Below, piece by piece: positions 51,406 through 59,973 of a DNA stretch of 64,000 nt. Each line of letters begins with the position of its first letter. The stretch's first letter is position 1. The notes beneath the pieces are model-generated. The model was given only the letters and a program-made list of their open reading frames with translations. It made no database searches and was not told the origin of the DNA. This stretch comes from Sporanaerobium hydrogeniformans (GTDB lineage Bacteria > Bacillota > Clostridia > Lachnospirales > Cellulosilyticaceae), in the NCBI RefSeq assembly GCF_002735925.1, contig NZ_PEDL01000001.1, forward strand, positions 248,001 to 312,000. Reading direction: 5' to 3'. Both the position numbers and the translations under genes were made by a program.

Positions 51406-51780
51406 ATGGAAAACAATGCAATTAATTTATCGACAATAGCAAAAGGGGCATTGGCTGAGCAAGCTAATGCAGAGATTTAAAAAGTTCTTGATAATATCCA
51501 GGATCCAAACACTTCTGAAAAAGCAAAGCGCAAGGTAACAATTGTTTTAGAGTTTGCGCCTAATGGCAATAGATCCGTAGCAGATATTTCTATTCAAGCA
51601 AAGGCTACACTTGCACCAGTTAAGTCTATTTCAACCAGTATCATGATTGATAAAGATCTAAAAACTGGACAAGTAAAGGCTGCTGAAATCGGTGGACAAA
51701 TCGCAGGGCAAATGGAAATTGAGCAAGAAGTAGTTAAGCAAGAAGGCGTTATTGATTTAAAGAAAGCAAAAGCTAACTAA
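51406..51780 (+). pseudogene. Phage 'replication terminator' family gene interrupted by an in-frame stop
   Basis: A 125-codon frame with one TAA at 51478-51480, codon 25. Upstream it reads MENNAINLSTIAKGALAEQ; downstream KVLDNIQDPNTSEKAKRK, then VTIVLEFAPNGNRSVADI and so on to a normal stop at 51780. Both halves together match a short phage family often labelled replication terminator protein. A CAA to TAA change would explain the stop. It may be a point mutation, a sequencing error or a readthrough codon. The second half has no good restart site close by. Confidence 0.8.
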
Positions 51781-51802
51781 TAAAAAAATGGAGGAATAGA
51801 AT

Positions 51803-52522
51803 ATGTCAATGACAAAAGAAGCTTTACAATATGTGGTAGGTTTAGGAAAAACAGAAGTCATGGAGGTAAATGGACAAAGTTACGCCACATCAGAATTATA
51901 TAGAGTAAAGGGTCTTCAACCAGCAGCTATTAAAGCAACGACCTTAACTGCTTTAGTGGATTATATTAAATCAGGTATGGATAAAAAATTCTCAGAAAAG
52001 CTACTTATTCATGTAGTGAGCCCTAATACCGTTGTTCTCTTATCAGAGCTTAGAGGAGATATGGCTAGAGAAGCCTATATGGAGTGTAATGCACTTCTAC
52101 CTAGTATTAACCTTGGTTCTTTTATGGAGGTTGAAAAATTTAATATTATGCTTCAAAGCACGTTCGTTGCAGGTGAAGATAAGGAAATCGTACTTAGAGT
52201 AGTTGGTAATGTAACAGATAACGTTGTGAAAGATACCTCAGATGATGGTGTGAGCCAAGCGGTTACGATTAAAACGGGATTAGCTCAAAAGGGTTATGTA
52301 TTGGTGCCTAACCCAGCACAATTAGCAACTTATAGAAGTTTTCCGGAAATTGAGCAAGTGGCTAGTAAGTTCGTATTTAGAATGCGCCAAGGCAGGGATA
52401 ACCCAGAAGCAGCATTATTTGAAGCGGATGGTGGAGCTTGGAGGAATGAAGCAATGTTTCGCATTAAAGATTATCTCACACAAGAGCTTGAAGGGATAGA
52501 AAATATTGAAGTTGTTTGTTAA
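51803..52522 (+). CDS. Hypothetical phage protein (replication region)
   Basis: 239 residues starting MSMTKEALQYVVGLGKTEVM. It contains VVGNVTDNVVKDTSDDGVSQ and NPAQLATYRSFPEIEQVASK. Similar in layout to the YfdQ/DUF2303 group that precedes phage recombination genes, but I am not sure of the family. Well translated: GGAGG before ATG. A structural or DNA-binding role is possible. Confidence 0.7.
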   Translation: MSMTKEALQYVVGLGKTEVMEVNGQSYATSELYRVKGLQPAAIKATTLTALVDYIKSGMDKKFSEKLLIHVVSPNTVVLLSELRGDMAREAYMECNALLPSINLGSFMEVEKFNIMLQSTFVAGEDKEIVLRVVGNVTDNVVKDTSDDGVSQAVTIKTGLAQKGYVLVPNPAQLATYRSFPEIEQVASKFVFRMRQGRDNPEAALFEADGGAWRNEAMFRIKDYLTQELEGIENIEVVC

Positions 52523-52568
52523 TTAATAAGGGGATTTACTCCCCTTATATTACACTGGAGGGAACATT

Positions 52569-52979
52569 GTGAGTAGAGTATTAGAAGCAGCTACCAAGCT
52601 GAAAAATTTAAAAGATAGAAAAGCAGAATTAGAAGAAATCACAAAGGAAGTGAGTGCAGAGATAGAGTCTGCAGAACAAGAGCTTCTCAGCATTATGACA
52701 GAGGATGAGATTCCTAAGTTCGTACATGCAGGAACTAGCTTTAGTATGACAAACAAAGTATTTGCAAGTGCTAGGGCTGATAAAAAGGACGAGTTATTTG
52801 AGGCTTTAAGGGAGAACGGATTAGGTGATTTAATCAAAGAGCAAGTTAATGCACAATCACTTAGAAGTGCAGTTATTGAGCAGATGGAAGATAACGATGA
52901 TGAGCTTCCAAAATGGTTAGATGGTCTTGTAAACGTATTTGAGAAGCCGGTTATTAATTTAAGAAAGGCAGGTAAGTAA
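52569..52979 (+). CDS. Hypothetical phage protein with coiled coil
   Basis: 136 residues. The N-terminal 45 residues are a coiled coil (LKNLKDRKAELEEITKEVSA), then SFSMTNKVFASARADKKDEL and a C-terminal basic end. GTG start after GGAGGGAAC. Followed without a gap by the SSB-tip protein, with which it may work. No named family. Confidence 0.65.
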   Translation: MSRVLEAATKLKNLKDRKAELEEITKEVSAEIESAEQELLSIMTEDEIPKFVHAGTSFSMTNKVFASARADKKDELFEALRENGLGDLIKEQVNAQSLRSAVIEQMEDNDDELPKWLDGLVNVFEKPVINLRKAGK

Positions 52980-52980
52980 C

Positions 52981-53730
52981 ATGAAAGAAAAAAACGAAAT
53001 CGCAGTAATTAAATTTGAAGTACCAGCATTACCAGAGGAAATCGTTGTAGCTATGGCTGAGGAGATGGATGGTCTTGAAGAACTCTTTGACTTTGATCGT
53101 ATAAAGATTCCTTCTGGTGGTGGTCTTGCCTTTGAAGTGCCTGGTGAGGATGAAGAGAACCCTGATGTGGTGAAGGAAATTAAAGGTGTAATTGTAGATC
53201 ATCACCCTATCAATGCTTATTGGCCAGCTAAATACGAAGGAGCAAACCAAGCACCAGAATGTAGTAGTATGGATGGCAAAGTAGGCAGTAGCGGTAGAAA
53301 CTGTAAGAACTGCCCTCACAATAAGTTTGGTTCAGATGGTAATGGTAAGGCTTGCAAAAACATGCATCGCGTCTATGTGCTTACAGAAGGGTCTATGTTC
53401 CCACAGCTCTTAACACTACCACCTTCAAGTCTTAAGAACATTAGCAACTTCATCATGAAGCAAATTATTATGAAAGGACATAAGAGCTCAGGTGTAATCG
53501 TTAAGATCACTCTTAAGAAGGCTACTAATGCGAATGGAATTGTTTATAGCCAAGCAGTATTCACAGTTGATAGTGTACTTGATACCGATACAGCGGCTCA
53601 AATGGCTAGTTACAGCCAAATGATTAAGGAACAAACAAGAAAGATAGCAATTACAGATATTGTAGATGAGTATGTTTCAAGTGATGGTGTACCAGCTCAA
53701 GACAGCGAACCAGATGATATGCCATTTTAA
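52981..53730 (+). CDS. Putative phage ssDNA-binding protein with SSB-type acidic tip
   Basis: 249 residues starting MKEKNEIAVIKFEVPALPEE. It has a four-cysteine segment (CSSMDGKVGSSGRNCKNCPH, then a Cys a few residues on) that could bind zinc. A beta-rich domain follows, and the protein ends in SEPDDMPF. That acidic end with Pro-Phe resembles the partner-binding tip of bacterial SSB. The primase-helicase just downstream ends in a similar MPF tail. The name is inferred from the tip and position; a fold search is needed. Confidence 0.6.
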   Translation: MKEKNEIAVIKFEVPALPEEIVVAMAEEMDGLEELFDFDRIKIPSGGGLAFEVPGEDEENPDVVKEIKGVIVDHHPINAYWPAKYEGANQAPECSSMDGKVGSSGRNCKNCPHNKFGSDGNGKACKNMHRVYVLTEGSMFPQLLTLPPSSLKNISNFIMKQIIMKGHKSSGVIVKITLKKATNANGIVYSQAVFTVDSVLDTDTAAQMASYSQMIKEQTRKIAITDIVDEYVSSDGVPAQDSEPDDMPF

Positions 53731-53784
53731 ATATAGAGGTGGGTTAGTCACCCGCCTTTAACTTATGATGAAGGAGGTTAAGAA

Positions 53785-56370
53785 TTGGATACTAACGTTG
53801 ATATTGATGGAAGGATTAACTGGGAACAGTTCTATACACCATATGTCAAGCAAGGAAAGAAAAGTGGAGATAACATTATAGGACTGTGTCCTTTTCATCA
53901 AGACAGTAACCCTTCATTTTCAGTAAGTTTAACAAATGGGCTCTATAAATGCTTTGCGTGTGGTGAAGAAGGCAACCCTACAACGTTTCTAGAAAAGATA
54001 GAGGGTATTAATAGCAAAGAGGCTTACAAAAAGCTTTTAGAAATGGCTGGCTATGATACGGAAAGCACACCTAGAAAAAGTGATAAGATTATGCCTTATA
54101 CACTAGACGATTACGCAGCAGATAAAGGGTTTACAGTAGAATTTTTACAGAAACTTAAGATTAAAAACGTTAAATTGGGTATAGCTATACCCTATATGGA
54201 CACTGAAGGTAAGTTCGTAAGAAACCGTATAAGATACGGGCATAATCATACCATGCGCTTTAGCTGGGGTAAAGGCGGAGACTTATGCCTTTATGGCTTA
54301 TGGAAGTTAGATAAAATCAGAGCTACTAAAGAGGTTGTTTTAGTAGAGGGTGAATCAGATACACAAACCCTATGGGTTTTAGGTAAGCCTACTATGGGTG
54401 TACCTGGAGCTGCTACTTTTAAGAGAGATTGGTGTAAGTATTTAGAAGGTATTGAGCGCGTATATCTACATAAAGAGCCAGACCAAGGCGGAGAAACGTT
54501 TATTGGTAAAATGCTTGAGAAGTTAAAAGAAGGCGACTATAAAGGTGAAGTCTATGTATTTAGCCTTCCTTCCTACAAGGATCCTAGCGATATGTACACT
54601 AAGATTAAGGACAAGGAGAAGGTTCGTGAGCTAATAGACATGCAGCTTAAAGCTGCTACTAAGGTAAATCTTAGCCAAGTAATAGAAAGCGTTATAGAAT
54701 GCTCACCTGTTAAGCTCAAGCAGCTCAACAACTATAGGATTGATGATAGTGGTGTATATATGTTTAATGCTCAAGCGCAAGAATGGCGCCATATATGTAG
54801 GACTCCTTTAGTCTTGTCAAAGCGCATTAGGAATATTGAGACAGATGAGGAAAAGGTTGAACTGGCCTATAAGCGTGACGGCAGGTGGCATTATATCATC
54901 GAGAAGAGGTCCATAGTGTTTCAAAGCAGGAACTTAGTTGGACTTGCTGATGTAGGGATAACAGTAACGAGTGAAAATGCTAAGTTTTTAGTACGGTACC
55001 TACAGGAGCTAGAGGCTGTTAATTTTGATATTTTAAATAAATGTGAGTGTGTTACTCAGCTAGGATGGCATGATGATAGGTTTTTGCCATATGGTGATGA
55101 TAATTTGATTGTAGACGTAGAGAGCAATGCTAAGATGTGGGTTAATGGCTACAAAACAAAAGGTGAACTTAATGATTGGATTAACTTCGTAAGTAGACAC
55201 AGAGAAAGTAGTCCGATCATTAGAGCTTATATAGCGGCAGCATGTGCTACTCCGTTTTTAAGGCCACTAGGACAACGTATCTTTTATCTGTATAACTGGA
55301 GTGATACAGAGGGTGGTAAAACGGCATGTCTTAACCTAGCACTTAGTGTATGGGGTGATCCTACAAAGCTTATGCAGACATATAATAGCACGAGTGTAGG
55401 TCTTGAATTTATGGCTAGCTATATGAATGACTTACCTCTTGGACTTAATGAGCGTCAAGCAGCAGGTAAGGACCAGGCAAAGCTAGAGACAGATGCTTAT
55501 CGGTTAGCTGAAGGTAAGGGAAGGCTTAGAGGAAATAAAAAAGGTGGATTGCAATCTAGAGGAGAGTGGCGAAGTATTATTTTGGCCAATGGTGAAGAAC
55601 CGTTTATTACACCCAGTACAATGTCAGGTGTAAGCACAAGAACAATAGAACTTTACGGCAAGCCATTCGCTCAAGACGCAGATGCAAAGAGCGTTTACGA
55701 GTTTATCGGCGGGAATTACGGCACCATTGGGAAAGATATTGTTTCAAGGTATCTAGGTAAAGATAAGCTACACGATATTGTAAAGATGCTTAAGCAGCTT
55801 AATAAGATTATTGATGATGCACTTAGACAGGCCCACTCTACAAAGAAAAGTTCCAATATATCTGCTGTGGCGTTTATATCGGCTATAGATGTTTTTTTAT
55901 CCGCCAATTACTTCAATCCAGATGAAGACCAAAACGTTTTGCTTAAAAGAACGCTTGATATGGCAACATTTATCTTAAACCAAGTTGAAAGTAAAAGCGA
56001 AACAGACATTGTTGAGAAATTTTACAACGATACCCAGGACTGGATGAGCATTAATAAGAATAGGTTTATCTTTGAGAAGAACATACCAAGCAATGAGATC
56101 TATGGGCTTATTGAAAGAAGTGGTGTAAGAGGAGTATTTTACTATGTGTATCCCAAAGTATTTGAGGACTTTTGTAATAAAGAGGGACAAAGCTACAAAA
56201 AGATGTTACAAGGTTTTGGTGAGCGCGGCTATATACAAACCTTAATGGATGGAGATAAGCTGAGGACCCAGGTAAGAAAATCAATAAATGGTAAACAAGG
56301 AAGGGTTATTCAATTTTATTTTGAAGGTGATTTTGAGCCTCCAGAGGAAGATGAGAAGATGCCATTTTGA
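53785..56370 (+). CDS. Phage primase-helicase (CHC2 zinc finger, TOPRIM, DUF927-type ATPase)
   Basis: 861 residues. The zinc finger has C35, H38, C56 and C59 (LCPFHQDSNPSF, YKCFACG). A TOPRIM-like segment is VVLVEGESDTQTLWVLGKP. The C-terminal ATPase has the DUF927-type P-loop WSDTEGGKTACLN and NERQAAGKD. It would prime and unwind phage DNA. TTG start after AAGGAGG. The C-terminal end is DEKMPF, much like the SSB tip. Confidence 0.9.
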   Translation: MDTNVDIDGRINWEQFYTPYVKQGKKSGDNIIGLCPFHQDSNPSFSVSLTNGLYKCFACGEEGNPTTFLEKIEGINSKEAYKKLLEMAGYDTESTPRKSDKIMPYTLDDYAADKGFTVEFLQKLKIKNVKLGIAIPYMDTEGKFVRNRIRYGHNHTMRFSWGKGGDLCLYGLWKLDKIRATKEVVLVEGESDTQTLWVLGKPTMGVPGAATFKRDWCKYLEGIERVYLHKEPDQGGETFIGKMLEKLKEGDYKGEVYVFSLPSYKDPSDMYTKIKDKEKVRELIDMQLKAATKVNLSQVIESVIECSPVKLKQLNNYRIDDSGVYMFNAQAQEWRHICRTPLVLSKRIRNIETDEEKVELAYKRDGRWHYIIEKRSIVFQSRNLVGLADVGITVTSENAKFLVRYLQELEAVNFDILNKCECVTQLGWHDDRFLPYGDDNLIVDVESNAKMWVNGYKTKGELNDWINFVSRHRESSPIIRAYIAAACATPFLRPLGQRIFYLYNWSDTEGGKTACLNLALSVWGDPTKLMQTYNSTSVGLEFMASYMNDLPLGLNERQAAGKDQAKLETDAYRLAEGKGRLRGNKKGGLQSRGEWRSIILANGEEPFITPSTMSGVSTRTIELYGKPFAQDADAKSVYEFIGGNYGTIGKDIVSRYLGKDKLHDIVKMLKQLNKIIDDALRQAHSTKKSSNISAVAFISAIDVFLSANYFNPDEDQNVLLKRTLDMATFILNQVESKSETDIVEKFYNDTQDWMSINKNRFIFEKNIPSNEIYGLIERSGVRGVFYYVYPKVFEDFCNKEGQSYKKMLQGFGERGYIQTLMDGDKLRTQVRKSINGKQGRVIQFYFEGDFEPPEEDEKMPF

Positions 56371-56436
56371 GAGTAGAAGGACTTTATTCTAGTGGTAAAG
56401 TCTTTTTATTTAAGAATGAATTTTTGATAGAGGAGC

Positions 56437-56691
56437 CTAATAGCTCCCCTGAAGTCCTTTATAAATTTGATCAGCAGTGTTTTCTATAGAATTAAGCTCA
56501 TGATTTAAATCTTTAGCTAGGTTAAGATCTCCATCAATTATTTTACTTGATACCAGATAAAAACCATCTATTTGTTCACGACTTAAACCTATGTGGGTGC
56601 AAAATGCATCCATATTAAAGTATGGATTTTCATACGCACGTTGTAAAGCTTTATATGCAGAAAGAATCTTTGGATAATTATAAAAAGACAT
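56437..56691 (-). CDS. Hypothetical 84-residue phage protein, minus strand
   Basis: Starts MSFYNYPKILSAYKALQRAY and is helical (FCTHIGLSREQIDGFYLVSS). Minus-strand AAGGAGGG lies 7 bases before the ATG, good support for translation. Isolated between plus-strand genes, so possibly lysogen-expressed. No family recognised. Confidence 0.65.
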   Translation of the reverse strand: MSFYNYPKILSAYKALQRAYENPYFNMDAFCTHIGLSREQIDGFYLVSSKIIDGDLNLAKDLNHELNSIENTADQIYKGLQGSY

Positions 56692-56785
56692 ATTGTGCCC
56701 TCCTTATTAGTTAATAATGCATAGTATATCCAAGATAAACGATTTTATAGCAATTTAAAAAATAATAATTTGGTGAGGTGAGATC

Positions 56786-56974
56786 ATGAATAGACAACTA
56801 AGTTTATTAGAATCTAAACCTAAACTTTGGAAATATGATAATGAATTGGGTGTAGCTTATTTTTGCCCACATTGTAAAACATTCATATGTGATAGCCATC
56901 CTATATGTAAACATTGTGGTTTTGAGGTTGATTGGAATAAGGAACAAGAGTTTAAAGGAAAAGTCAAATGGTAA
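56786..56974 (+). CDS. Small zinc-ribbon phage protein
   Basis: 62 residues. Two Cys pairs, FCPHCK and CKHCGFEV, are 17 residues apart, a zinc-ribbon pattern. GAGGTGAG precedes the ATG. Function unknown; small zinc ribbons often bind nucleic acid. Confidence 0.65.
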   Translation: MNRQLSLLESKPKLWKYDNELGVAYFCPHCKTFICDSHPICKHCGFEVDWNKEQEFKGKVKW

Positions 56975-57000
56975 CAAATCCAAATTTGGTGGTGGTAGTA

Positions 57001-57288
57001 ATGCAAGAAATGGAACAGAAAGAATTTAATTATTGGGAAGATGTAGTTTTTTATCAGAAGCAGGGACACACAAAAGAAGAATCTGAGGATTTAGCATATA
57101 AAGATTTAATGAGTGTGTTCAACAAAGTATGTGATGCTATTGACAAGAACCCAAAAGGGTGCTGTGTAATATGCAAGTATTCAGAAGGTGTATGGGATAC
57201 AGGTAATGTTGAGTGTGAATTTCATGGTGGTCTACACAAGAATGATGATGTGTGCGATCAATTCAAAGAAGTAGGTTTAGATGGATAA
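57001..57288 (+). CDS. Hypothetical phage protein, cysteine-containing
   Basis: 95 residues from the ATG at 57001 (GGTGGTGG upstream); an in-frame ATG at 56968 overlaps the previous gene and is less likely. Contains GCCVICKYSEGVW, VECEFHGG and DDVCDQF, a set of Cys/His that may bind metal. No family recognised. Confidence 0.6.
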   Translation: MQEMEQKEFNYWEDVVFYQKQGHTKEESEDLAYKDLMSVFNKVCDAIDKNPKGCCVICKYSEGVWDTGNVECEFHGGLHKNDDVCDQFKEVGLDG

Positions 57289-57315
57289 AATCAGAGTTTG
57301 AAAGGGTTTGAGAGT

Positions 57316-57678
57316 ATGAAAAAGTTAAAAAGTATATATGAACAGCCTAAAAGATATGCTAGAAAGTGTAATATACCTATAAAATATGCAAGGGAGATAT
57401 GTAAGAAACAAACAAAGTTATTGAAAGAAATAAGAAAGAATAGCAAGTGTCCTTATTGTGGCAAAAGAGAGCTTGAAATGGAATGGAGTGAGGCTGACTA
57501 TACTTGTCATTCATGGATTGTATGTGGAAACTGTGGTAAAGAAGTTGATGAAACGGTATATAAGAATATAAGAGTTGAAGAGATAGGGGAGGACTTTGAT
57601 ATATTCCTATGGATGAGCTTAGATAATATGCACTTCACAAAAGAAGAGTGGATTGAGTTCATTAAAGAACATAAATAA
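57316..57678 (+). CDS. Zinc-ribbon phage protein
   Basis: 120 residues. It has a basic N-terminal helix region and then the zinc ribbon CPYCGKRELEMEWS ... WIVCGNCGKEVD, which suggests nucleic-acid binding. The C-terminal region FTKEEWIEFIKEH is helical. The start at 57316 is preferred for its AAAGGG spacing. Confidence 0.65.
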   Translation: MKKLKSIYEQPKRYARKCNIPIKYAREICKKQTKLLKEIRKNSKCPYCGKRELEMEWSEADYTCHSWIVCGNCGKEVDETVYKNIRVEEIGEDFDIFLWMSLDNMHFTKEEWIEFIKEHK

Positions 57679-57710
57679 ATAAAATATAAGTTTGAAAGGT
57701 GGAAAAGTAA

Positions 57711-58019
57711 ATGGAAGAGATTAAAGGAACAATGATTACTGGTGCAAGTGACGATTTAATAGAAATAGAGGGAGAACTTAGTGAAGAATTTGAAAGCTTT
57801 GATTGTACTGATGGGGTACTATCTTGCTCGGACGGAACACTCTTAGAAGTAAATTATGATAAGCATGGGATATGGAGATTTAATGTTTTATATTCAGGTA
57901 GTTTATTTAACAAGAAAGTTGAAGGTTCGGCAGATAGTGATACAAACGATGAAGTTTATTTTAATCCAGGCTTAAAGTGGATAACGTTTAATGATGATGG
58001 CCATTTAGTAACAAGATAA
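57711..58019 (+). CDS. Hypothetical phage protein, 102 residues
   Basis: Acidic beta-rich protein starting MEEIKGTMITGASDDLIEIE, with GVLSCSDGTLLEVNYDKHGI. AAAGGTGG precedes the ATG. Resembles small uncharacterised phage proteins; no function claimed. Confidence 0.65.
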   Translation: MEEIKGTMITGASDDLIEIEGELSEEFESFDCTDGVLSCSDGTLLEVNYDKHGIWRFNVLYSGSLFNKKVEGSADSDTNDEVYFNPGLKWITFNDDGHLVTR

Positions 58020-58082
58020 AATCTGATTTTTAAATTACACAGGGTGGCTGAATTTTAGGCTACCCTTTAGGAGGTGCTAAAT

Positions 58083-58691
58083 ATGTACGAGTTATTAAAC
58101 ATTGAGGTTAAAGATGGTAAGCAGCTAGTAAGTGGTAGAGAGTTGCATGAGTATTTAGAAATTAAGACCCCATATAAACAATGGTTTGAAAGAATGCTAG
58201 AATATGGATTCGTTGAACATCAAGATTTTGAATTGGTCACACAAAAATGTTTGACCAATAATCCTAAAAATCCTTGGACAGAAATTACGGATCATGCAAT
58301 TACTATAGATATGGCCAAAGAGTTATGCATGTTGCAACGTAACGCTAAAGGGAAGTTTACAAGGCAGTACTTCATAAAAATGGAGAAAGTAAGTAAAGAA
58401 CTTGTTACGTATCATGAGACTAAACTAAAAGAAATTACTGACAGATTAGATCGTACTGAAAAGCTTATTGGACTCAGAACTAGAACTAAATTCAACTATG
58501 GAAGGTACATAAAAAATAAGATGGGTATTAACAGAGCTACCAAGGACTATGACAATGTTAAGATGGTTCTTTTCGCTGAACTTGGTGTGAATATGTGGGA
58601 GCAAATTGACTACTCTTTAGATGTTATCGCCAAGATTGATGAGATTTTAGAAACGCTTAAATTGGATAACCAATTATCTTACATCAAATAA
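58083..58691 (+). CDS. AntA/AntB-type antirepressor
   Basis: 202 residues. The N-terminal AntA domain reads VSGRELHEYLEIKTPYKQWF, FVEHQDFELV, DHAITIDMAKELCMLQRN and GKFTRQYFIKME. A helical linker and a C-terminal part (FNYGRYIKNKMGINRATKDY) follow. Such proteins relieve repression during induction. The start at 58083 follows AGGAGGTG; an in-frame codon at 58074 is inside that site. It is the second antirepressor-like gene in this prophage, with the Rha protein at 44670. Confidence 0.85.
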   Translation: MYELLNIEVKDGKQLVSGRELHEYLEIKTPYKQWFERMLEYGFVEHQDFELVTQKCLTNNPKNPWTEITDHAITIDMAKELCMLQRNAKGKFTRQYFIKMEKVSKELVTYHETKLKEITDRLDRTEKLIGLRTRTKFNYGRYIKNKMGINRATKDYDNVKMVLFAELGVNMWEQIDYSLDVIAKIDEILETLKLDNQLSYIK

Positions 58692-59062
58692 AATTCGACT
58701 TTGAGTAACTTGTTTTTATTTACATAAATAAGTTTAAATAAAGAAGAAATAGGCTCCAGTGGTCTAGTGTGGTCTAGGTAGTGGTCTAGGAAACGATACT
58801 CTTAAACCCTTGATAATACTACATTTAGACCACTAGACCACTTAGACCACTACTTTTACACCTATAAAGAAATCAAGTTGCAAAACGAGTTGAGTTAGTC
58901 TCTGTTATCAACTTATATATATAGTATATTAAATTTGGTGGTCTAGGTGGTCTAAGGGGACTAAATGTAGTAATACCAATGGTTTGAAGGCTGTTTTTTT
59001 AGACCACTAGCCTTTTTCCAGTGGTCTAGTGTGGTCTAGTTTTTGAAAATGAGGTGAAAAAG
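58692..59062. repeat. Non-coding region with 11 copies of GTGGTCTA in both orientations
   Basis: GTGGTCTA occurs at 58759, 58769, 58781, 58938, 58947, 59021 and 59031 (plus). Its complement TAGACCAC occurs at 58826, 58833 (first base C) and 58843, and at 59000. Three direct copies face three inverted ones around a 36-base spacer. TAGACCACT (59000-59008) and AGTGGTCTA (59020-59028) make a hairpin with an 11-base loop. ACTACATTTAG and CTAAATGTAGT are a further inverted pair. No gene is here. A phage origin, regulator-binding array or packaging signal would fit; the sequence alone does not say which. Confidence 0.85.
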
Positions 59063-59362
59063 ATGAAAGATATTCCGTTAGAATCTAACATCCAGAAAGA
59101 TATATTGAAGTATTTAAAGTCAAGGAATGATTGCTGGTTCTTTAAGGCTCATAGTGGTAGCAGTTACAGCTCAAAAGGAACTCCTGATATCATAGGTCAT
59201 TATAGGGGATTGTTTGTAGGGTTTGAAGTAAAAAGACCAAAGGTAGGAGTGCTTTCGGATCTGCAAGCTAACACGATTAGAAAAATAAATACTACTGGAG
59301 GTAGAGCTTATATTGTTACATCGGTAGAGGAAGTAAAAGAAATACTTGAGAATGTGGGGTGA
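59063..59362 (+). CDS. VRR-NUC domain nuclease
   Basis: 99 residues: the small PD-(D/E)xK-type VRR-NUC fold. Seen are SNIQKDILKYLKSRND, FKAHSGSSYSSKGTPDIIGH with the catalytic Asp, FEVKRPKVG with the catalytic E-x-K, and LQANTIRKI. Phage members lie near terminase genes and may process recombination intermediates or packaging substrates. The start at 59063 follows GAGGTG; an in-frame GTG at 59054 is inside that site. Confidence 0.88.
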   Translation: MKDIPLESNIQKDILKYLKSRNDCWFFKAHSGSSYSSKGTPDIIGHYRGLFVGFEVKRPKVGVLSDLQANTIRKINTTGGRAYIVTSVEEVKEILENVG

Positions 59363-59366
59363 AATA

Positions 59367-59840
59367 ATGAGAAAAGACCATATAAGAGATTATGCTACAG
59401 AGGCATTTAGATATTATGCTAGGCTTGGGAAGACATTTGAACAGGTTAAAGAAGAGATATACAAAGAGGCTATTGAGAAGTCTAAAAACAATGATATTAA
59501 AACTAACAACATCTGTTCTCCCACTGAGCTTGCTATGATGAGAGCTGACAAAGCAGTAATCGAAAAGAAGGGCGAGCTTGAGGATATACTTGCTGTTGAG
59601 GAAACATTAAAGCAATTAGCTTATGAATACAATGGGTCTGATATTAAAAAAGTTGTGCAATTAGTTTATTTTGAGAACCCATCAGAAGAGATAGAGCGTA
59701 ATGAGTTTACTAGGAGAGTTATTTATGCAGCTAATCAAATACATTGTGATGAACGCACCGTATACAGGTACCTAGGAAAAGCACGGAGTATATTTGCAGA
59801 AAATCGTGGTTTAAGGAAAACTAATAAGCATATTTCATAA
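59367..59840 (+). CDS. ArpU-like phage late regulator
   Basis: 157 residues. Helical N-terminal and middle parts precede a C-terminal HTH-like end (EFTRRVIYAANQIHCDERTVYRYLGKARSIFAE), with the sigma-factor-like build of ArpU/RinA-type late transcription regulators. Its place just before the terminase genes supports that. The start at 59367 follows GGGGTGA. Specific family not proven. Confidence 0.65.
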   Translation: MRKDHIRDYATEAFRYYARLGKTFEQVKEEIYKEAIEKSKNNDIKTNNICSPTELAMMRADKAVIEKKGELEDILAVEETLKQLAYEYNGSDIKKVVQLVYFENPSEEIERNEFTRRVIYAANQIHCDERTVYRYLGKARSIFAENRGLRKTNKHIS

Positions 59841-59888
59841 AGTTGTCAGTAGTAGACCTAAAAAATGTGTTAATATGGTAATGTGAAC

Positions 59889-59950
59889 AAAAGCACTTAG
59901 ATGGTATAGGAGAGTTAAATGACTTCTCTAGCCACACTAGGTGCTTTTTT
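59889..59950 (+). terminator. Nested hairpin with T-run before the terminase genes
   Basis: AAAAGCACTTAG (59889-59900) pairs with CTAGGTGCTTTT (59937-59948) with one wobble. An inner hairpin lies around GGAGAGT/ACTTCTC, and a T-run follows. A terminator is likely, and a place where late transcription could be controlled by antitermination. Confidence 0.65.
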
Positions 59951-59973
59951 TATTTCAAGAAAGGAGTAGGGTC

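Noticed and set aside
58759-59039. CRISPR array
   Set aside because: Repeats are only 8-9 bases, occur in both orientations and spacers are irregular; no cas genes are near.
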